The notes below the pieces were generated by a model, which saw nothing but the letters and a program-made list of their open reading frames with translations, was not told the origin of the DNA and did no database searches. Source: Pseudomonas pudica (GTDB taxonomy: Bacteria > Pseudomonadota > Gammaproteobacteria > Pseudomonadales > Pseudomonadaceae). From it: DNA of 64,000 nt. A program made the position numbers and the translations under genes. This document shows positions 25,801-34,903 of the stretch, one piece after another. How positions within the stretch are numbered: position 1 is the stretch's first letter; each line of letters begins with the position of its first letter. Location: NCBI RefSeq assembly GCF_015680405.1, contig NZ_JADLJS010000001.1:1-64000 (forward strand). Reading direction: 5' to 3'.

Positions 25801-27108
25801 ATGCACCGCCTGCTTGTCTTGCTGCTCTCCCTGCTACCGCTGGCGTCCCTGGCCGAGCCCGCTCACCTGCGCGTGCAAGGCTCCAACACCATCGGCGCTG
25901 CCTTGCTGCCGGCGCTGGTGCAAGGGCAATTGCGCGCACAGCAAGCTACCGCCATCGAACAATACCCGGGCAATCTGGCCAACGAGACTGTCATCACCGC
26001 GCGCGATACGCGTGGCCAGCCTTTGCGCATCGAAATCGCCGCACACGGTTCCAGCACCGGTTTCGTCGCCCTCGGCCATGGCGAGGCCGACCTGGCCGCC
26101 GCGTCACGGCCGATCAACGACAACGAAGCAAGCCAACTTCAGGCCTTGGGCGACCTACGCGCCGCTGCCGCCGAACAAGTCATCGGCCTCGATGGCGTCG
26201 CGGTCATCGTTCACCCCGACAACCCACTGCCACAGCTCACCACAGGGCAACTGGCACAAATTTTTGCCGGGCAGATCCAGCGCTGGGAGCAGTTGGGTGT
26301 TTCCGGCGGGGCCATCCACCTGTACGCCCGCGACGACCGCTCCGGTACCTTTGAGACTTTCAAGGCCCTGGTGCTGGAACCCCAGCACACCGAGCTTTCC
26401 CCCCAGGCCCAACGCTTCGAGTCCAGCGACGAACTGGCCGCGCGGGTGAGCACCGACCGCCAGGCCATCGGTTTCAGCAGCCTGGCGGCGGTGCATGGTG
26501 CCAAGGTGCTGGCGGTGGCCGAGGGTGACGCGCCGGCCATGCTGCCGGAGCGTGCACTGGTGGCCAGCGAGGACTACCCGCTATCGCGGCGCCTGTACTT
26601 CTACCTGCCGGCCAACCCCAAGCCCCAGGCCAAGGCCCTGGCCGATTTCGCCCAGAGCCCGGCGGGCCAGGTGATCGTCGCCCAGCAGGGTTTCGTTTCG
26701 CAGCAGATCAAGGCCCAACCTGTAGCTCCCCAGGCCGACATGCCGCCGCGCTATCGCACCTTGGTCCAGCAGGCACAGCGGTTGAGCGTTAACTTCCGCT
26801 TCCAGGAAGGCAGTGCCAGCCTCGACAACAAGGCCCTGCGCGATGTGCAGCGGGTGGCCGACTACCTGCGCCAAGCAGGCAAGTTGCAGCGCAAGGCGGT
26901 GCTGGTAGGCTTTGGCGACCCCAAGGAGACACCAGGCCGCGCCGCGCTGCTCTCCCGCCTGCGGGCCCAGGCGGTGCGCCGCGAGCTGGCGCGCGATGGC
27001 GTGGAGGTGCTGGAGGTGACGGGGATGGGGGATGACCTGCCAGTGGCAGGGAACGAGTTGGAGCAAGGGCGGCTGCGCAATCGCCGGGTGGAAGTGTGGG
27101 TGTATTGA
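25801..27108 (+). CDS. Phosphate-binding (PstS-like) domain fused to an OmpA-like domain
   Basis: A 435-residue secreted protein. The signal peptide ends at about residue 18 (ASLAEP). Residues about 20-300 are PstS-like: VQGSNTIGAAL, AHGSSTGFVALG and DDRSGTFETFKAL. Residues about 325-435 are OmpA-like (NFRFQEGSASLDNKALRDV, ending RLRNRRVEVWVY), which bind peptidoglycan. The design suggests a periplasmic phosphate or oxyanion binder held at the cell wall. No ABC genes are adjacent. No membrane barrel is present, so it is not a porin. Confidence 0.85.
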   Translation: MHRLLVLLLSLLPLASLAEPAHLRVQGSNTIGAALLPALVQGQLRAQQATAIEQYPGNLANETVITARDTRGQPLRIEIAAHGSSTGFVALGHGEADLAAASRPINDNEASQLQALGDLRAAAAEQVIGLDGVAVIVHPDNPLPQLTTGQLAQIFAGQIQRWEQLGVSGGAIHLYARDDRSGTFETFKALVLEPQHTELSPQAQRFESSDELAARVSTDRQAIGFSSLAAVHGAKVLAVAEGDAPAMLPERALVASEDYPLSRRLYFYLPANPKPQAKALADFAQSPAGQVIVAQQGFVSQQIKAQPVAPQADMPPRYRTLVQQAQRLSVNFRFQEGSASLDNKALRDVQRVADYLRQAGKLQRKAVLVGFGDPKETPGRAALLSRLRAQAVRRELARDGVEVLEVTGMGDDLPVAGNELEQGRLRNRRVEVWVY

Positions 27109-27291
27109 TCCGAAAGCGGCCCATATCCCTGCAGGCCTTGCCTGGCAAAGAAATGTAACAGCTCCCCATTCGGCATCACCGGCAAACGGGTCTAGGCTCA
27201 AGCCCATGTGATACCGGGCCCCTCTGACGGCTGCCAGGCCGCCATGTCGGATCACTGTTGCCATGCAACGTCGACATTGAAGGAGGGGCTC

Positions 27292-28356
27292 ATGACAGCT
27301 CTGCAGACATTCCTCACCACCCCGTTCCTCGGTACCAGCGCCTGGTTGTGGCTGGTGTTCATGGCCATCGTCATCGGTTTGCTGGTACTCGACCTCGGCG
27401 TGCTGCACCGCCACGAGCGGGAAATCGAAATGCGCGAGAGCCTGCTGCTGTATTCGGGCTATTTCAGCGTCGGCGTGCTGTTCGGCGTCGGGGTCTGGTA
27501 CCAGTTGGGCGCGCAGTCTGCGCTTGAGTTCTACACCGGGTTCCTGGTCGAGCAGTCGCTGTCGATGGACAACGTGTTCGTCATGGCGATGATCTTCAGC
27601 TATTTCGCCATCCCCCGCCGCTACCAGCACCGCGTGCTGTTCTGGGGCATCCTCGGGGTGGTTTTCCTGCGGGCGATCATGATCGGCGTGGGCGCGGCGC
27701 TGGTGCAGAACTTCGCCTGGGTACTGTATATCTTCGGTGCCTTCCTGCTGTTTACCGGGGTCAAGATGGCGCTGTCGAAGGAGGACAGCCGCCCGGACCT
27801 GGCGAACAACCCGATCCTGAAGTTCGTGCGTCGGCACATGCGGGTCACCGAGCAGATCCACGGCTCGCACTTTTTCGTGCAGCAGACCCCGCCTGGGCAG
27901 CACAAGGCGCTACGCCATGCCACCCCGCTGTTCATGGCGCTGGTGCTGATCGAACTGGCCGACCTGGTGTTCGCAGTCGACAGCGTCCCGGCAATCTTCG
28001 CCATCACCCAGGACCCGTTCATCGTCTACACCTCGAACATCTTCGCCATCCTCGGCTTGCGCTCGCTGTACTTTGCGCTGGCGGCACTGATGCACCGGTT
28101 CGTTTACCTCAAGTACGCGCTGGCACTGGTGCTGATCTTCATTGGCTGCAAGATCTTCTACCACGGCATGGTGGGCAAGGTGCCGGCGTTGTTGTCGTTG
28201 GGGGTGACGTTCGGGTTGTTGCTGGGTGGGGTGGTTGTTTCGCTGGTCAAGACGCGGGGGGAGAAGCCGGAAATCGAGGGTGCTCAATCCAGACAGCCTT
28301 CAAATTCCGATCGCACAATAAGCGAGAAGGAGGAAGACCCGCAGATGCGGGTCTGA
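27292..28356 (+). CDS. TerC family integral membrane protein
   Basis: A 354-residue protein with about nine hydrophobic helices. TerC acidic motifs are present: LVLDLGVLH (about 30), SLSMDNVFVMAMIF (about 98-111) and ELADLVFAVDSVPAIFAIT (about 222-240). Family members (TerC, Alx) act in metal homeostasis, notably manganese export, or tellurite resistance. ATG 27292 follows aaggagggg. The C-terminal tail is acidic and soluble. I saw no yybP-ykoY-type riboswitch in the 180-nt leader. Confidence 0.9.
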   Translation: MTALQTFLTTPFLGTSAWLWLVFMAIVIGLLVLDLGVLHRHEREIEMRESLLLYSGYFSVGVLFGVGVWYQLGAQSALEFYTGFLVEQSLSMDNVFVMAMIFSYFAIPRRYQHRVLFWGILGVVFLRAIMIGVGAALVQNFAWVLYIFGAFLLFTGVKMALSKEDSRPDLANNPILKFVRRHMRVTEQIHGSHFFVQQTPPGQHKALRHATPLFMALVLIELADLVFAVDSVPAIFAITQDPFIVYTSNIFAILGLRSLYFALAALMHRFVYLKYALALVLIFIGCKIFYHGMVGKVPALLSLGVTFGLLLGGVVVSLVKTRGEKPEIEGAQSRQPSNSDRTISEKEEDPQMRV

Positions 28357-28379
28357 CCATCCAGAGTGAGCCTTCAAGG

Positions 28380-28472
28380 GCCTCTTCGCGGGCTTGCCCG
28401 CTCCCACAGGTATTGCGCACAGCTTGGAGGCGGCACAGTTCCTGTGGGAGCGGGCAAGCCCGCGAAGAGGCC
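28380..28472. repeat. Inverted REP pair
   Basis: gcctcttcgcgggcttgccc is mirrored by gggcaagcccgcgaagaggc across about 30 nt, between convergent genes. Confidence 0.88.
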
Positions 28473-28489
28473 GGAACAGGCGGGCAAAA

Positions 28490-29719
28490 TCACCGCCCGC
28501 TACGCATCATCTCCGCCGGCACATACTTGCCGATCTCATACTTGCCGATCGCTGCCCGATGCACTTCATCCGGCCCGTCGGCCAGGCGCAAGGTACGCTG
28601 CATGGCGTACATGTAAGCCAGCGGGAAATCGCCACTCACCCCTGCCCCGCCATGAATCTGGATAGCCCGGTCGATCACCTTCAGTGCCACGTTCGGCGCC
28701 ACTACCTTGATCTGTGCAATCTCGCTGCGGGCGACCTTGTTGCCGACCGTGTCCATCATGTATGCCGCTTTCAACGTCAGCAGCCGGGCCATGTCGATCT
28801 CCATGCGCGAGTCGGCGATCTTGTCGACGTTGCCGCCCAGACGCGCCAGTGGCCGGCCGAAGGCGGTACGCTCCACCGAGCGCTTGCACATCAGCTCCAG
28901 CGCGCGCTCGGCCATGCCGATCGAGCGCATGCAGTGGTGGATGCGTCCGGGGCCAAGGCGCCCCTGGGCAATCTCGAAGCCACGGCCCTCACCCAGGATC
29001 ACGTTCTCATACGGCACCCGCACGTTCTCGAAGAGCACCTCGGCGTGGCCATGGGGAGCATCGTCATAGCCGAACACCGGCAGTGGGCGCACGATTTTCA
29101 CACCAGGCGCATCGGTGGGCACCAGCACCATCGAGTGCTGCTGGTGGCGTGGCCCTTCAGGGTTGGACAGGCCCATGAAGATCATTACCTTGCAGCGCGG
29201 GTCGCAAGCGCCGGAGGTCCACCACTTGCGGCCGTTGATTACCCATTGGTCACCGTCACGCACTGCAGTGGCGGCCATGTTGGTGGCATCCGAGGACGCC
29301 ACGTCCGGTTCGGTCATGGCGAATGCCGAACGGATCTCGCCACGCAGCAGCGGCTCCAGCCACTGGCGCTTCTGCGCTTCGCTGCCATAACGCACCAGCA
29401 CTTCCATGTTGCCAGTGTCCGGCGCCGAGCAGTTGAACGGCTCCGGGCCGAGCAACGAACGGCCCATGATTTCCGCCAGCGGGGCATATTCCAGGTTGCT
29501 CAGGCCGGCACCGTATTCCGATTCGGGCAGAAACAGGTTCCACAGCCCTTCGGCGCGCGCCTTGGTCTTGAGTTCTTCCATGATCGCGGTGGGCTGCCAG
29601 CGGTCACCCTCGGCGACCTGGCGCTCGAACACCGCCTCGGCGGGGTAGACATAGGCGTCCATGAACGCGCTGACGCGCTCACGCAGTGCCTGGACCTTGG
29701 GCGAATAGGCGAAATCCAT
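28490..29719 (-). CDS. Acyl-CoA dehydrogenase family protein
   Basis: A 409-residue flavoprotein dehydrogenase. FAD/acyl-CoA motifs include [42 protein letters not shown] and the terminal [10 protein letters not shown]. It resembles ACAD10/11-like bacterial enzymes that act on branched or unusual acyl-CoAs. ATG 29719 (MDFAYSPK) follows gaaggtag; the GTG 15 nt upstream lies on that ribosome site. It is divergent from a LysR gene, its probable regulator. Confidence 0.9.
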   Translation of the reverse strand: MDFAYSPKVQALRERVSAFMDAYVYPAEAVFERQVAEGDRWQPTAIMEELKTKARAEGLWNLFLPESEYGAGLSNLEYAPLAEIMGRSLLGPEPFNCSAPDTGNMEVLVRYGSEAQKRQWLEPLLRGEIRSAFAMTEPDVASSDATNMAATAVRDGDQWVINGRKWWTSGACDPRCKVMIFMGLSNPEGPRHQQHSMVLVPTDAPGVKIVRPLPVFGYDDAPHGHAEVLFENVRVPYENVILGEGRGFEIAQGRLGPGRIHHCMRSIGMAERALELMCKRSVERTAFGRPLARLGGNVDKIADSRMEIDMARLLTLKAAYMMDTVGNKVARSEIAQIKVVAPNVALKVIDRAIQIHGGAGVSGDFPLAYMYAMQRTLRLADGPDEVHRAAIGKYEIGKYVPAEMMRSGR

Positions 29720-29810
29720 CGGGGCTACCTTCACGGTTCGGAGTACATGGGCCAGAGCCTAGAGCAGCATGGCCCCATCCACCTAGTCTATTTTCCGCGT
29801 GTATAAACAT

Positions 29811-29827
29811 TCATAACCGATATATGA
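29811..29827. promoter_or_regulatory. LysR-type binding site between acyl-CoA dehydrogenase and its divergent regulator
   Basis: TCATA-N7-TATGA fits the T-N11-A dyad of LysR-family operators and sits 33 nt before the regulator's ATG and 92 nt before the dehydrogenase gene. Confidence 0.5.
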
Positions 29828-29859
29828 TCGGCCAATAACTCCAACAAAGAGCGGCGCCC

Positions 29860-30786
29860 ATGAACCTCAGCAAGGTCGACCTCAACCTGTTCATCGTGTT
29901 CGATGCGATCTATACCGAAGCCAACCTGACCCGCGCCGGGCAAATCGTCGGCATCACCCAGCCGGCAGTGTCCAACGCCCTTTCGCGGCTGCGCGAAACC
30001 TTCAACGACCCGCTGTTCGTGCGTACCGCGCAAGGCATGGTGCCCACGCCCATGGCGCAGAACATCATCGGCCCGGTGCGCAATGCCCTGGCACTGCTGC
30101 GCACCTCGGTGCAGGAAAGCCGCATCTTCAACCCGCAACAGGCCAACAAGACCTTCCGCATCAGCATGACCGACCTTACCGAAGCGGTGATCCTGCCACC
30201 GCTGTTCCAGCGCTTGCGCCGCCTGGCGCCGGCGGTGCTGATCGAAAGCTTTTTGTGCAAGCGCCGCGAGACCACCAAAGAACTTGCCGCCGGCCGCCTG
30301 GACTTCGCCATCGACGCACCGTTGAACACCGACCCGCAGGTACGCCACGTCAAACTGATGCAAGACCGCTATGTCTGCGCCCTGCGCCAGGGCCACCCGC
30401 TGGCCGACAGCAAGCTGACCCTCGACAACTACCTGGGCATGACCCACATCCATATTTCCAGCCGTCGCAACGGCCTGGGCTATGTCGACCTGGCCTTGGG
30501 CAAGATGGGCGTACAGCGCAAGGTTGCCTTGCGCTCGCAGCATTACCTGATGGCCTCGCAGGTATTGCAGCAGACCGACATGGCGATGACCGTCCCCGAG
30601 CGCTTCGCCCGTCGCCATCAGTTGCGTTACCAGCCACTGCCGGTGGAGGTGCCTGCGCTGGAAACGCACCTGTACTGGCATGAAAGCACCGATCAGGACC
30701 CAGCCAACCGCTGGATGCGCGAGCAGATCACCGAGTTGTGCGAACGTGTGGTGGCCGAGGAAGAAAGGGCCTTGGCACCCGCCTGA
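29860..30786 (+). CDS. LysR-family transcriptional regulator
   Basis: A 308-residue regulator of the NodD/LinR-like subgroup: LNLFIVFDAIYTEANLTRAG, then TQPAVSNALSRLRETFNDPLFVR (recognition helix). The effector domain follows (about 90-305). It is divergent from the acyl-CoA dehydrogenase gene. Confidence 0.92.
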   Translation: MNLSKVDLNLFIVFDAIYTEANLTRAGQIVGITQPAVSNALSRLRETFNDPLFVRTAQGMVPTPMAQNIIGPVRNALALLRTSVQESRIFNPQQANKTFRISMTDLTEAVILPPLFQRLRRLAPAVLIESFLCKRRETTKELAAGRLDFAIDAPLNTDPQVRHVKLMQDRYVCALRQGHPLADSKLTLDNYLGMTHIHISSRRNGLGYVDLALGKMGVQRKVALRSQHYLMASQVLQQTDMAMTVPERFARRHQLRYQPLPVEVPALETHLYWHESTDQDPANRWMREQITELCERVVAEEERALAPA

Positions 30787-30979
30787 AGAGGCTGACGAGG
30801 GCCTTTTGCTGAGCCCTCGAAACGGGGAGAAAAAATTTCCAAGAAAACCTCAGGAGATAGAATTTTTTCTTGAGCTTCTAGAGAATAGAGCCGCTGGAAG
30901 CGAAAAATATCTCTCAAGCAGCGGGTACGCTTGCTCCAACGATCGTCGATTTCACGGCGACAGACACGGACCCGCCCCA

Positions 30980-32134
30980 ATGCCCAGCGCCCCGCTCTAC
31001 TTCGATTACGCCGCCACCACTCCGGTCGACGACCGGGTCATCGAAACCATGCTTGCCTGCCTTGGCAGCCAGGCCAACTTCGGCAACCCGGCATCCAGTG
31101 GCCATGCCTTTGGCCAGGCCGCCCGCCACGCCGTGGAGCAGGCCCGCCAGCAAGTGGCCGAACGCGTCGGCGCACAGGCCGCTGCACTGGTCTGGACATC
31201 AGGTGCGACCGAGTCCAACAACCTGGCGCTTAAGGGCATTGCCCAGGGCCTCGGCCAGCCCGGGCACCTGATCACCAGCCAACTGGAACACAAGGCCGTG
31301 CTCGACACGGTGGCCGAACTGGAGCGCCAGGGCTGGGCCGTTACCCGCCTGGCACCGGATGCCGCCGGCCTGATTCAGCCTGCAGCGGTGCAGGCAGCGT
31401 TGCGCGGCGACACACGCCTGGTGTCGCTGATGGCGGTCAACAATGAACTGGGTACGATCACCGACTTTGCCGCGATTGGCGAACAGGTACGTGCCCATGG
31501 TGCCCTGCTGCACGTGGATGCGGCGCAGGCGGTGGGCAAACTGGCCATCGACCTGAACGCGATGGCCGTGGACCTGATGTCGTTCTCGGCGCACAAGGTG
31601 TATGGGCCCAAGGGCATCGGTGCGCTCTACGTGGGGCCACGCGCCCGCATGCTGATGCGTGCGCAGATGCACGGCGGTGGCCATGAGCAGGGCCTGCGTT
31701 CCGGCACCCTGGCGACCCATCAGATTGCCGGCATGGGCAGCGCCTTTGCCTTGGCCGGCCAACCCGGCGACAGCGAAAACCTGCGCCTTGAGCAACTGGC
31801 AAGGCGTCTGCGCGAAGGCTTGCTGGCCCTGCCCGGCGTCACCCTCAACGGCTGCGCCAACCAGCGCATTCCCCATACCCTGAACCTGTGTATCGACAGC
31901 AAGGGCTTCAACAGCGCGGCGCTGGCCAGCGAGCTGGCGTTGTCGACCACCTCGGCCTGCAACTCTGCGAGCAATGCGGCCTCGCATGTGCTGCTCGCGC
32001 TGGGGCTGGATGAGCGCCAGGCACGCAACAGCGTGCGCCTGAGCATCGGGCGTTTCAGCAACGAGGCTGAAGTGGACAAGGCGCTCGAAGTGTTTGGCCG
32101 GGTGCTGACAGCGGCGTCAGCGGCACTTTGGTGA
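30980..32134 (+). CDS. Cysteine desulfurase family protein (IscS/NifS type)
   Basis: A 384-residue PLP enzyme. Visible parts are YFDYAATTPVDDRV at the start, ATESNNLALKG, LEHKAVLDT (His), HVDAAQAVGK (Asp), SAHKVYGPKGIGALY (PLP lysine, about 206) and the active-site Cys in STTSACNSAS (about 325). It removes sulfur from cysteine to give a persulfide. No iscU, sufE or tRNA-modification gene is adjacent, so its acceptor is unknown. ATG 30980 gives the family N-terminus. The 190 nt before it are A+T-rich without a gene. Confidence 0.88.
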   Translation: MPSAPLYFDYAATTPVDDRVIETMLACLGSQANFGNPASSGHAFGQAARHAVEQARQQVAERVGAQAAALVWTSGATESNNLALKGIAQGLGQPGHLITSQLEHKAVLDTVAELERQGWAVTRLAPDAAGLIQPAAVQAALRGDTRLVSLMAVNNELGTITDFAAIGEQVRAHGALLHVDAAQAVGKLAIDLNAMAVDLMSFSAHKVYGPKGIGALYVGPRARMLMRAQMHGGGHEQGLRSGTLATHQIAGMGSAFALAGQPGDSENLRLEQLARRLREGLLALPGVTLNGCANQRIPHTLNLCIDSKGFNSAALASELALSTTSACNSASNAASHVLLALGLDERQARNSVRLSIGRFSNEAEVDKALEVFGRVLTAASAALW

Positions 32135-32141
32135 GCCTTCC

Positions 32142-32579
32142 CTAGAACAGCCGGCTGTCCGGGGTGAAGTCCTCGACCTCGAGCCTGGCACTGTTTGCCT
32201 GCGGATGGCGCGGGTTGAACAGGTAATTGGTGGTGCTGGGCATGATCGCGCTCGGCACCGGCAGCAGCAATGCCGAGCACTCGTCCAGAAAGCGGTTGCC
32301 CAGGCCCCGGGTCAGTTCGGTCTGGCTCGACCAGCCAGGCTGCAAGGCGGGCAACTGCGCTTGCGAAACGGTGTCGGGCAACTCGATACGCAGCAGCCGC
32401 ATGGTGGTGGGGAAATCCTCAGGGTCGATCTCCAGGTGCACCAGCACCTCCAGCATCGCCCCGGCCGGGCTGGTGGCGGCATACACCACTGGCCGGCCGG
32501 CCTGGTGCCAGCGGCCGCTGACACGCAAGCCGCCCGTTCCGCTCAAGTCTGCATAGGCGCTGATACGCCACAGAATCAC
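32142..32579 (-). CDS. RES-domain toxin (NAD+-targeting type)
   Basis: A 145-residue RES protein. The conserved Arg/Tyr/Glu/Ser pattern is seen in GLRVSGRWHQAG (Arg), PVVYAATSPAGAMLEVLVH (Tyr, Glu) and PSAIMPSTTNYLFNP (Ser, Asn). RES toxins of this kind (for example P. putida RES-Xre and mycobacterial MbcT) degrade or modify NAD+. Its start overlaps the antitoxin stop by 4 nt, the usual antitoxin-first order. Confidence 0.9.
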   Translation of the reverse strand: MILWRISAYADLSGTGGLRVSGRWHQAGRPVVYAATSPAGAMLEVLVHLEIDPEDFPTTMRLLRIELPDTVSQAQLPALQPGWSSQTELTRGLGNRFLDECSALLLPVPSAIMPSTTNYLFNPRHPQANSARLEVEDFTPDSRLF

Positions 32580-33025
32580 AGGCCGAAGCCCTCGGCGATC
32601 TGCAGCAACATTTCTTCGACCTGGGTGGTGCCCTGCTGGGTGGTGAGCATCTGCATCGGTGTCAACCCCGAGAAGCGCTCTTTGGGCTTGGACAGCCAGC
32701 GCTTGGCCTTGCCCGCCTCACCGAACACGGCTTCGGCCATGGCGGTAATATGAGCCGAACGGAACAGCCGGTCGCTTTCTTCCACGGTCAGTGGCTGATC
32801 ACGTTCGATGCGGGTTTTCAGCGTGCGCAGGGGAATGATCTGGTCACGCTCCACAGGGGTGAACACGCCTAGCTCGGTCAGTTTCACCAGCCAGGTGGCA
32901 GCGAAGCCATGGGTAATGCGGGTGTGGATTTCGAAGTCACTGGCGAGTTCGGGGATTTCCAGCAGTGCATGCAGGCGCGCCCGGTACTCGTGGTAACCGT
33001 TGTCGCGAAGCACTTCGGCAAGCAT
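32576..33025 (-). CDS. Xre/MbcA/ParS-type antitoxin of the RES toxin
   Basis: A 149-residue antitoxin. The N-terminal part contains an Xre-like HTH; the C-terminal toxin-binding domain contains AEAVFGEAGKAKRWLSKPK and LTPMQMLTTQQGTTQVEEML. ATG 33025 (MLAEVLRD) follows aaaggagag; the upstream in-frame ATG lacks such a site. It neutralises the RES toxin and very likely represses the operon through the palindrome at 33061. Confidence 0.9.
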   Translation of the reverse strand: MLAEVLRDNGYHEYRARLHALLEIPELASDFEIHTRITHGFAATWLVKLTELGVFTPVERDQIIPLRTLKTRIERDQPLTVEESDRLFRSAHITAMAEAVFGEAGKAKRWLSKPKERFSGLTPMQMLTTQQGTTQVEEMLLQIAEGFGL

Positions 33026-33060
33026 GGCTCTCTCCTTTCCGGCGTTTGCCGACAAGTATG

Positions 33061-33072
33061 CGGCATATGCCG
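33061..33072. promoter_or_regulatory. Candidate autoregulatory operator of the RES-Xre operon
   Basis: CGGCATATGCCG is a perfect 12-bp palindrome 36 nt upstream of the antitoxin start, a position expected for an Xre operator. Confidence 0.55.
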
Positions 33073-33122
33073 AATGTTTGCCAGTTCATGAGGCCTGTGA
33101 AAGTCATGACGGCGATGCCATC

Positions 33123-33171
33123 TTGTGGGAACGGCCCTGCTTCGCGAACGGGGCCGCAGGGCGGCCCCGGC
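33123..33171. repeat. REP element (single)
   Basis: One unit (ttgtgggaacggccctgcttcgcg) with inner hairpin ggccgcagggcggcc, between the toxin-antitoxin promoter and the nitroreductase stop. Confidence 0.7.
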
Positions 33172-33175
33172 AACC

Positions 33176-33829
33176 TCACAGGAAGGTGAACACCTGCGAA
33201 GCCGGCAAGCGCGACTTGTTCAAGCCAGCGTTGAAGTCCGTCTCGCTGCGATAGCCCAGGCTGAGAATGACCACACTGGTGAACCCACGCTCGCGCAAGC
33301 CCAGCTCGGCATCGAGAACCTTGCTGTCGAAGCCTTCGATCGGCGTAGCATCCAGCCCATGTGCCGCAGCCCCCAGCAAGGCAGTACCCAACGCCAGGTA
33401 AGTCTGCTTTTCCATCCAGTGCTGCACGTCCTTCTGGTCAAAGCGATGCAGGTCGACGTAGTGCCGGCGGCTCTGGTTCTGGCCGGCACGCGCCTGCTCA
33501 TCACGGAAGCGGCCATCGGCAGCTTCCTGGTCGAGCACGGCATTCAGGTGCGCTTCGGTCATTTCGGTGCGGGTGCAGAACACGATCACATGCGAGGCAT
33601 CGAGGATCTTCGACGAATTGTAGGCATAGCGCTCTGCGGTGCTCTTGGCCAGGCGGGCCTTGCCCTCGGCGCTGTCGGCAACGATGAAATGCCACGGTTG
33701 CGAGTTGACAGAAGACGGGCTGTGGCGCAGTTGCTCGAGCAGCGCATCGACAGTGGCCTGGGGAATACGGCGCGAGACATCGTAGGCTTTGGTGGTGTAA
33801 CGGCGCTTGGCCAGCGAGACGGTATCCAT
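33176..33829 (-). CDS. nfsB: Oxygen-insensitive NAD(P)H nitroreductase (PnrA/NfsB-like)
   Basis: A 217-residue FMN nitroreductase. Family features are RRYTTKAYD (FMN contacts), SPSSVNSQPWHFIV and TPIEGFDSKVLDAELGL. The sequence is of the kind described as PnrA in P. putida, which reduces nitroaromatics. It is divergent from a LysR gene across a 103-nt promoter region. Confidence 0.93.
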   Translation of the reverse strand: MDTVSLAKRRYTTKAYDVSRRIPQATVDALLEQLRHSPSSVNSQPWHFIVADSAEGKARLAKSTAERYAYNSSKILDASHVIVFCTRTEMTEAHLNAVLDQEAADGRFRDEQARAGQNQSRRHYVDLHRFDQKDVQHWMEKQTYLALGTALLGAAAHGLDATPIEGFDSKVLDAELGLRERGFTSVVILSLGYRSETDFNAGLNKSRLPASQVFTFL

Positions 33830-33871
33830 GCAACAACTCCGGGATGAACAGGGGATTTGCCGAGCATATTA

Positions 33872-33889
33872 TCTTTCCTGCAGAAAAGA
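33872..33889. promoter_or_regulatory. Palindrome in the nitroreductase/LysR divergent promoter
   Basis: TCTTTCCTGCAGAAAAGA is an 18-bp palindrome with one mismatched pair, midway between the two start codons; a candidate LysR operator. Confidence 0.5.
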
Positions 33890-33932
33890 AAAACCGGCAT
33901 AATTCAGCAACACTTTCACCTCAGGAGTGAAA

Positions 33933-34856
33933 ATGCTGCGCATCGCCGACCTCGAACTGTTCGTCCGCAGCAGCGTGCTGGGCAGCTTCACCGCCGCCGC
34001 CCACGAGGCCGAACTGCTGCCAGGGCAGGTTGCCGCCGCGATCAAGCGCCTGGAGCGCGACCTGGACGTGCGCCTGTTCGCCCGCACCACCCGCAGCCTG
34101 CGCCTGACCGCCGAAGGCGAGTTGTACCTGCCGACTGCCCTGAATGTGCTGGAGAGCCTGCGCCAGGGGCGTGAAGACCTGCATGGCAACGCCAACACCC
34201 TGCGCGGCAACCTGCAGGTTTCGGCACCGTCCGACCTTGGCCGCAACATGCTGTTGCCGTGGCTGAGCGCCTTCCGCCGCGAGCACCCGGCCCTGCACCT
34301 GCGCTTCCTCCTGTCCGACCAGATCGCCGACCTCAACCGCGACCCGGTAGATGTGGCGATCCGCTATGGCCTCAACCTGGACGCCAACTACATTGCCCTG
34401 CCGCTGGCCGATTGGAACCGCCGGGTACTGGTGGCTGCGCCCGAGTACCTGGCCCGCCACGGCCGCCCGCTCACGCCCGACGCCCTGCAGCAGCATGCCT
34501 GCCTGCTGTACATGCAGTACAACCGGGTCTACGACAAGTGGCGGGTGGGCAACCGCACCGTGCAGGTGAGTGGGCCGCTGGTCAGCGACGATGCCGACGT
34601 GATCCGCCGCCTGGCCTTGCAGGGCGAAGGCATCGTCTACAAGTCGTGGCTGGACGTAAGCGCCAACATCGCGGCCGGCGAGCTGGAAATCATCCTCCCC
34701 GAACACCATGGTGAGCCCGCCCCGGTCACTCTGGTGTGCCCGCACCGCAAGCAACTCAGCCCAGCGGTGGCACAACTGCACCTGTGGCTGCGCGAACGCT
34801 TCGAGGCCTTGCGTAACCGGGCGCTGACCAACGGCTGCACAATCGTTCCAGACTGA
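33933..34856 (+). CDS. LysR-family transcriptional regulator
   Basis: A 307-residue regulator (ADLELFVRSSVLGSFTAAA then AAIKRLERDLDVRLF). ATG 33933 is preferred over GTG 33927 because the aggag ribosome site at 33923-33927 overlaps the latter. Divergent from the nitroreductase gene, its likely target. Confidence 0.9.
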   Translation: MLRIADLELFVRSSVLGSFTAAAHEAELLPGQVAAAIKRLERDLDVRLFARTTRSLRLTAEGELYLPTALNVLESLRQGREDLHGNANTLRGNLQVSAPSDLGRNMLLPWLSAFRREHPALHLRFLLSDQIADLNRDPVDVAIRYGLNLDANYIALPLADWNRRVLVAAPEYLARHGRPLTPDALQQHACLLYMQYNRVYDKWRVGNRTVQVSGPLVSDDADVIRRLALQGEGIVYKSWLDVSANIAAGELEIILPEHHGEPAPVTLVCPHRKQLSPAVAQLHLWLRERFEALRNRALTNGCTIVPD

Positions 34857-34903
34857 GCCTGGCCATTGCGCTAAGGTAGCGATTTGCGCCACGGCACGCC
34901 CCC

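Noticed and set aside
27109..27291. Possible manganese (yybP-ykoY) riboswitch before the TerC gene
   Set aside because: The leader is short and I could not find the conserved core of that motif.
19721..28472. REP pairs considered as a CRISPR array
   Set aside because: They are isolated inverted pairs kilobases apart, without regular spacers or cas genes.
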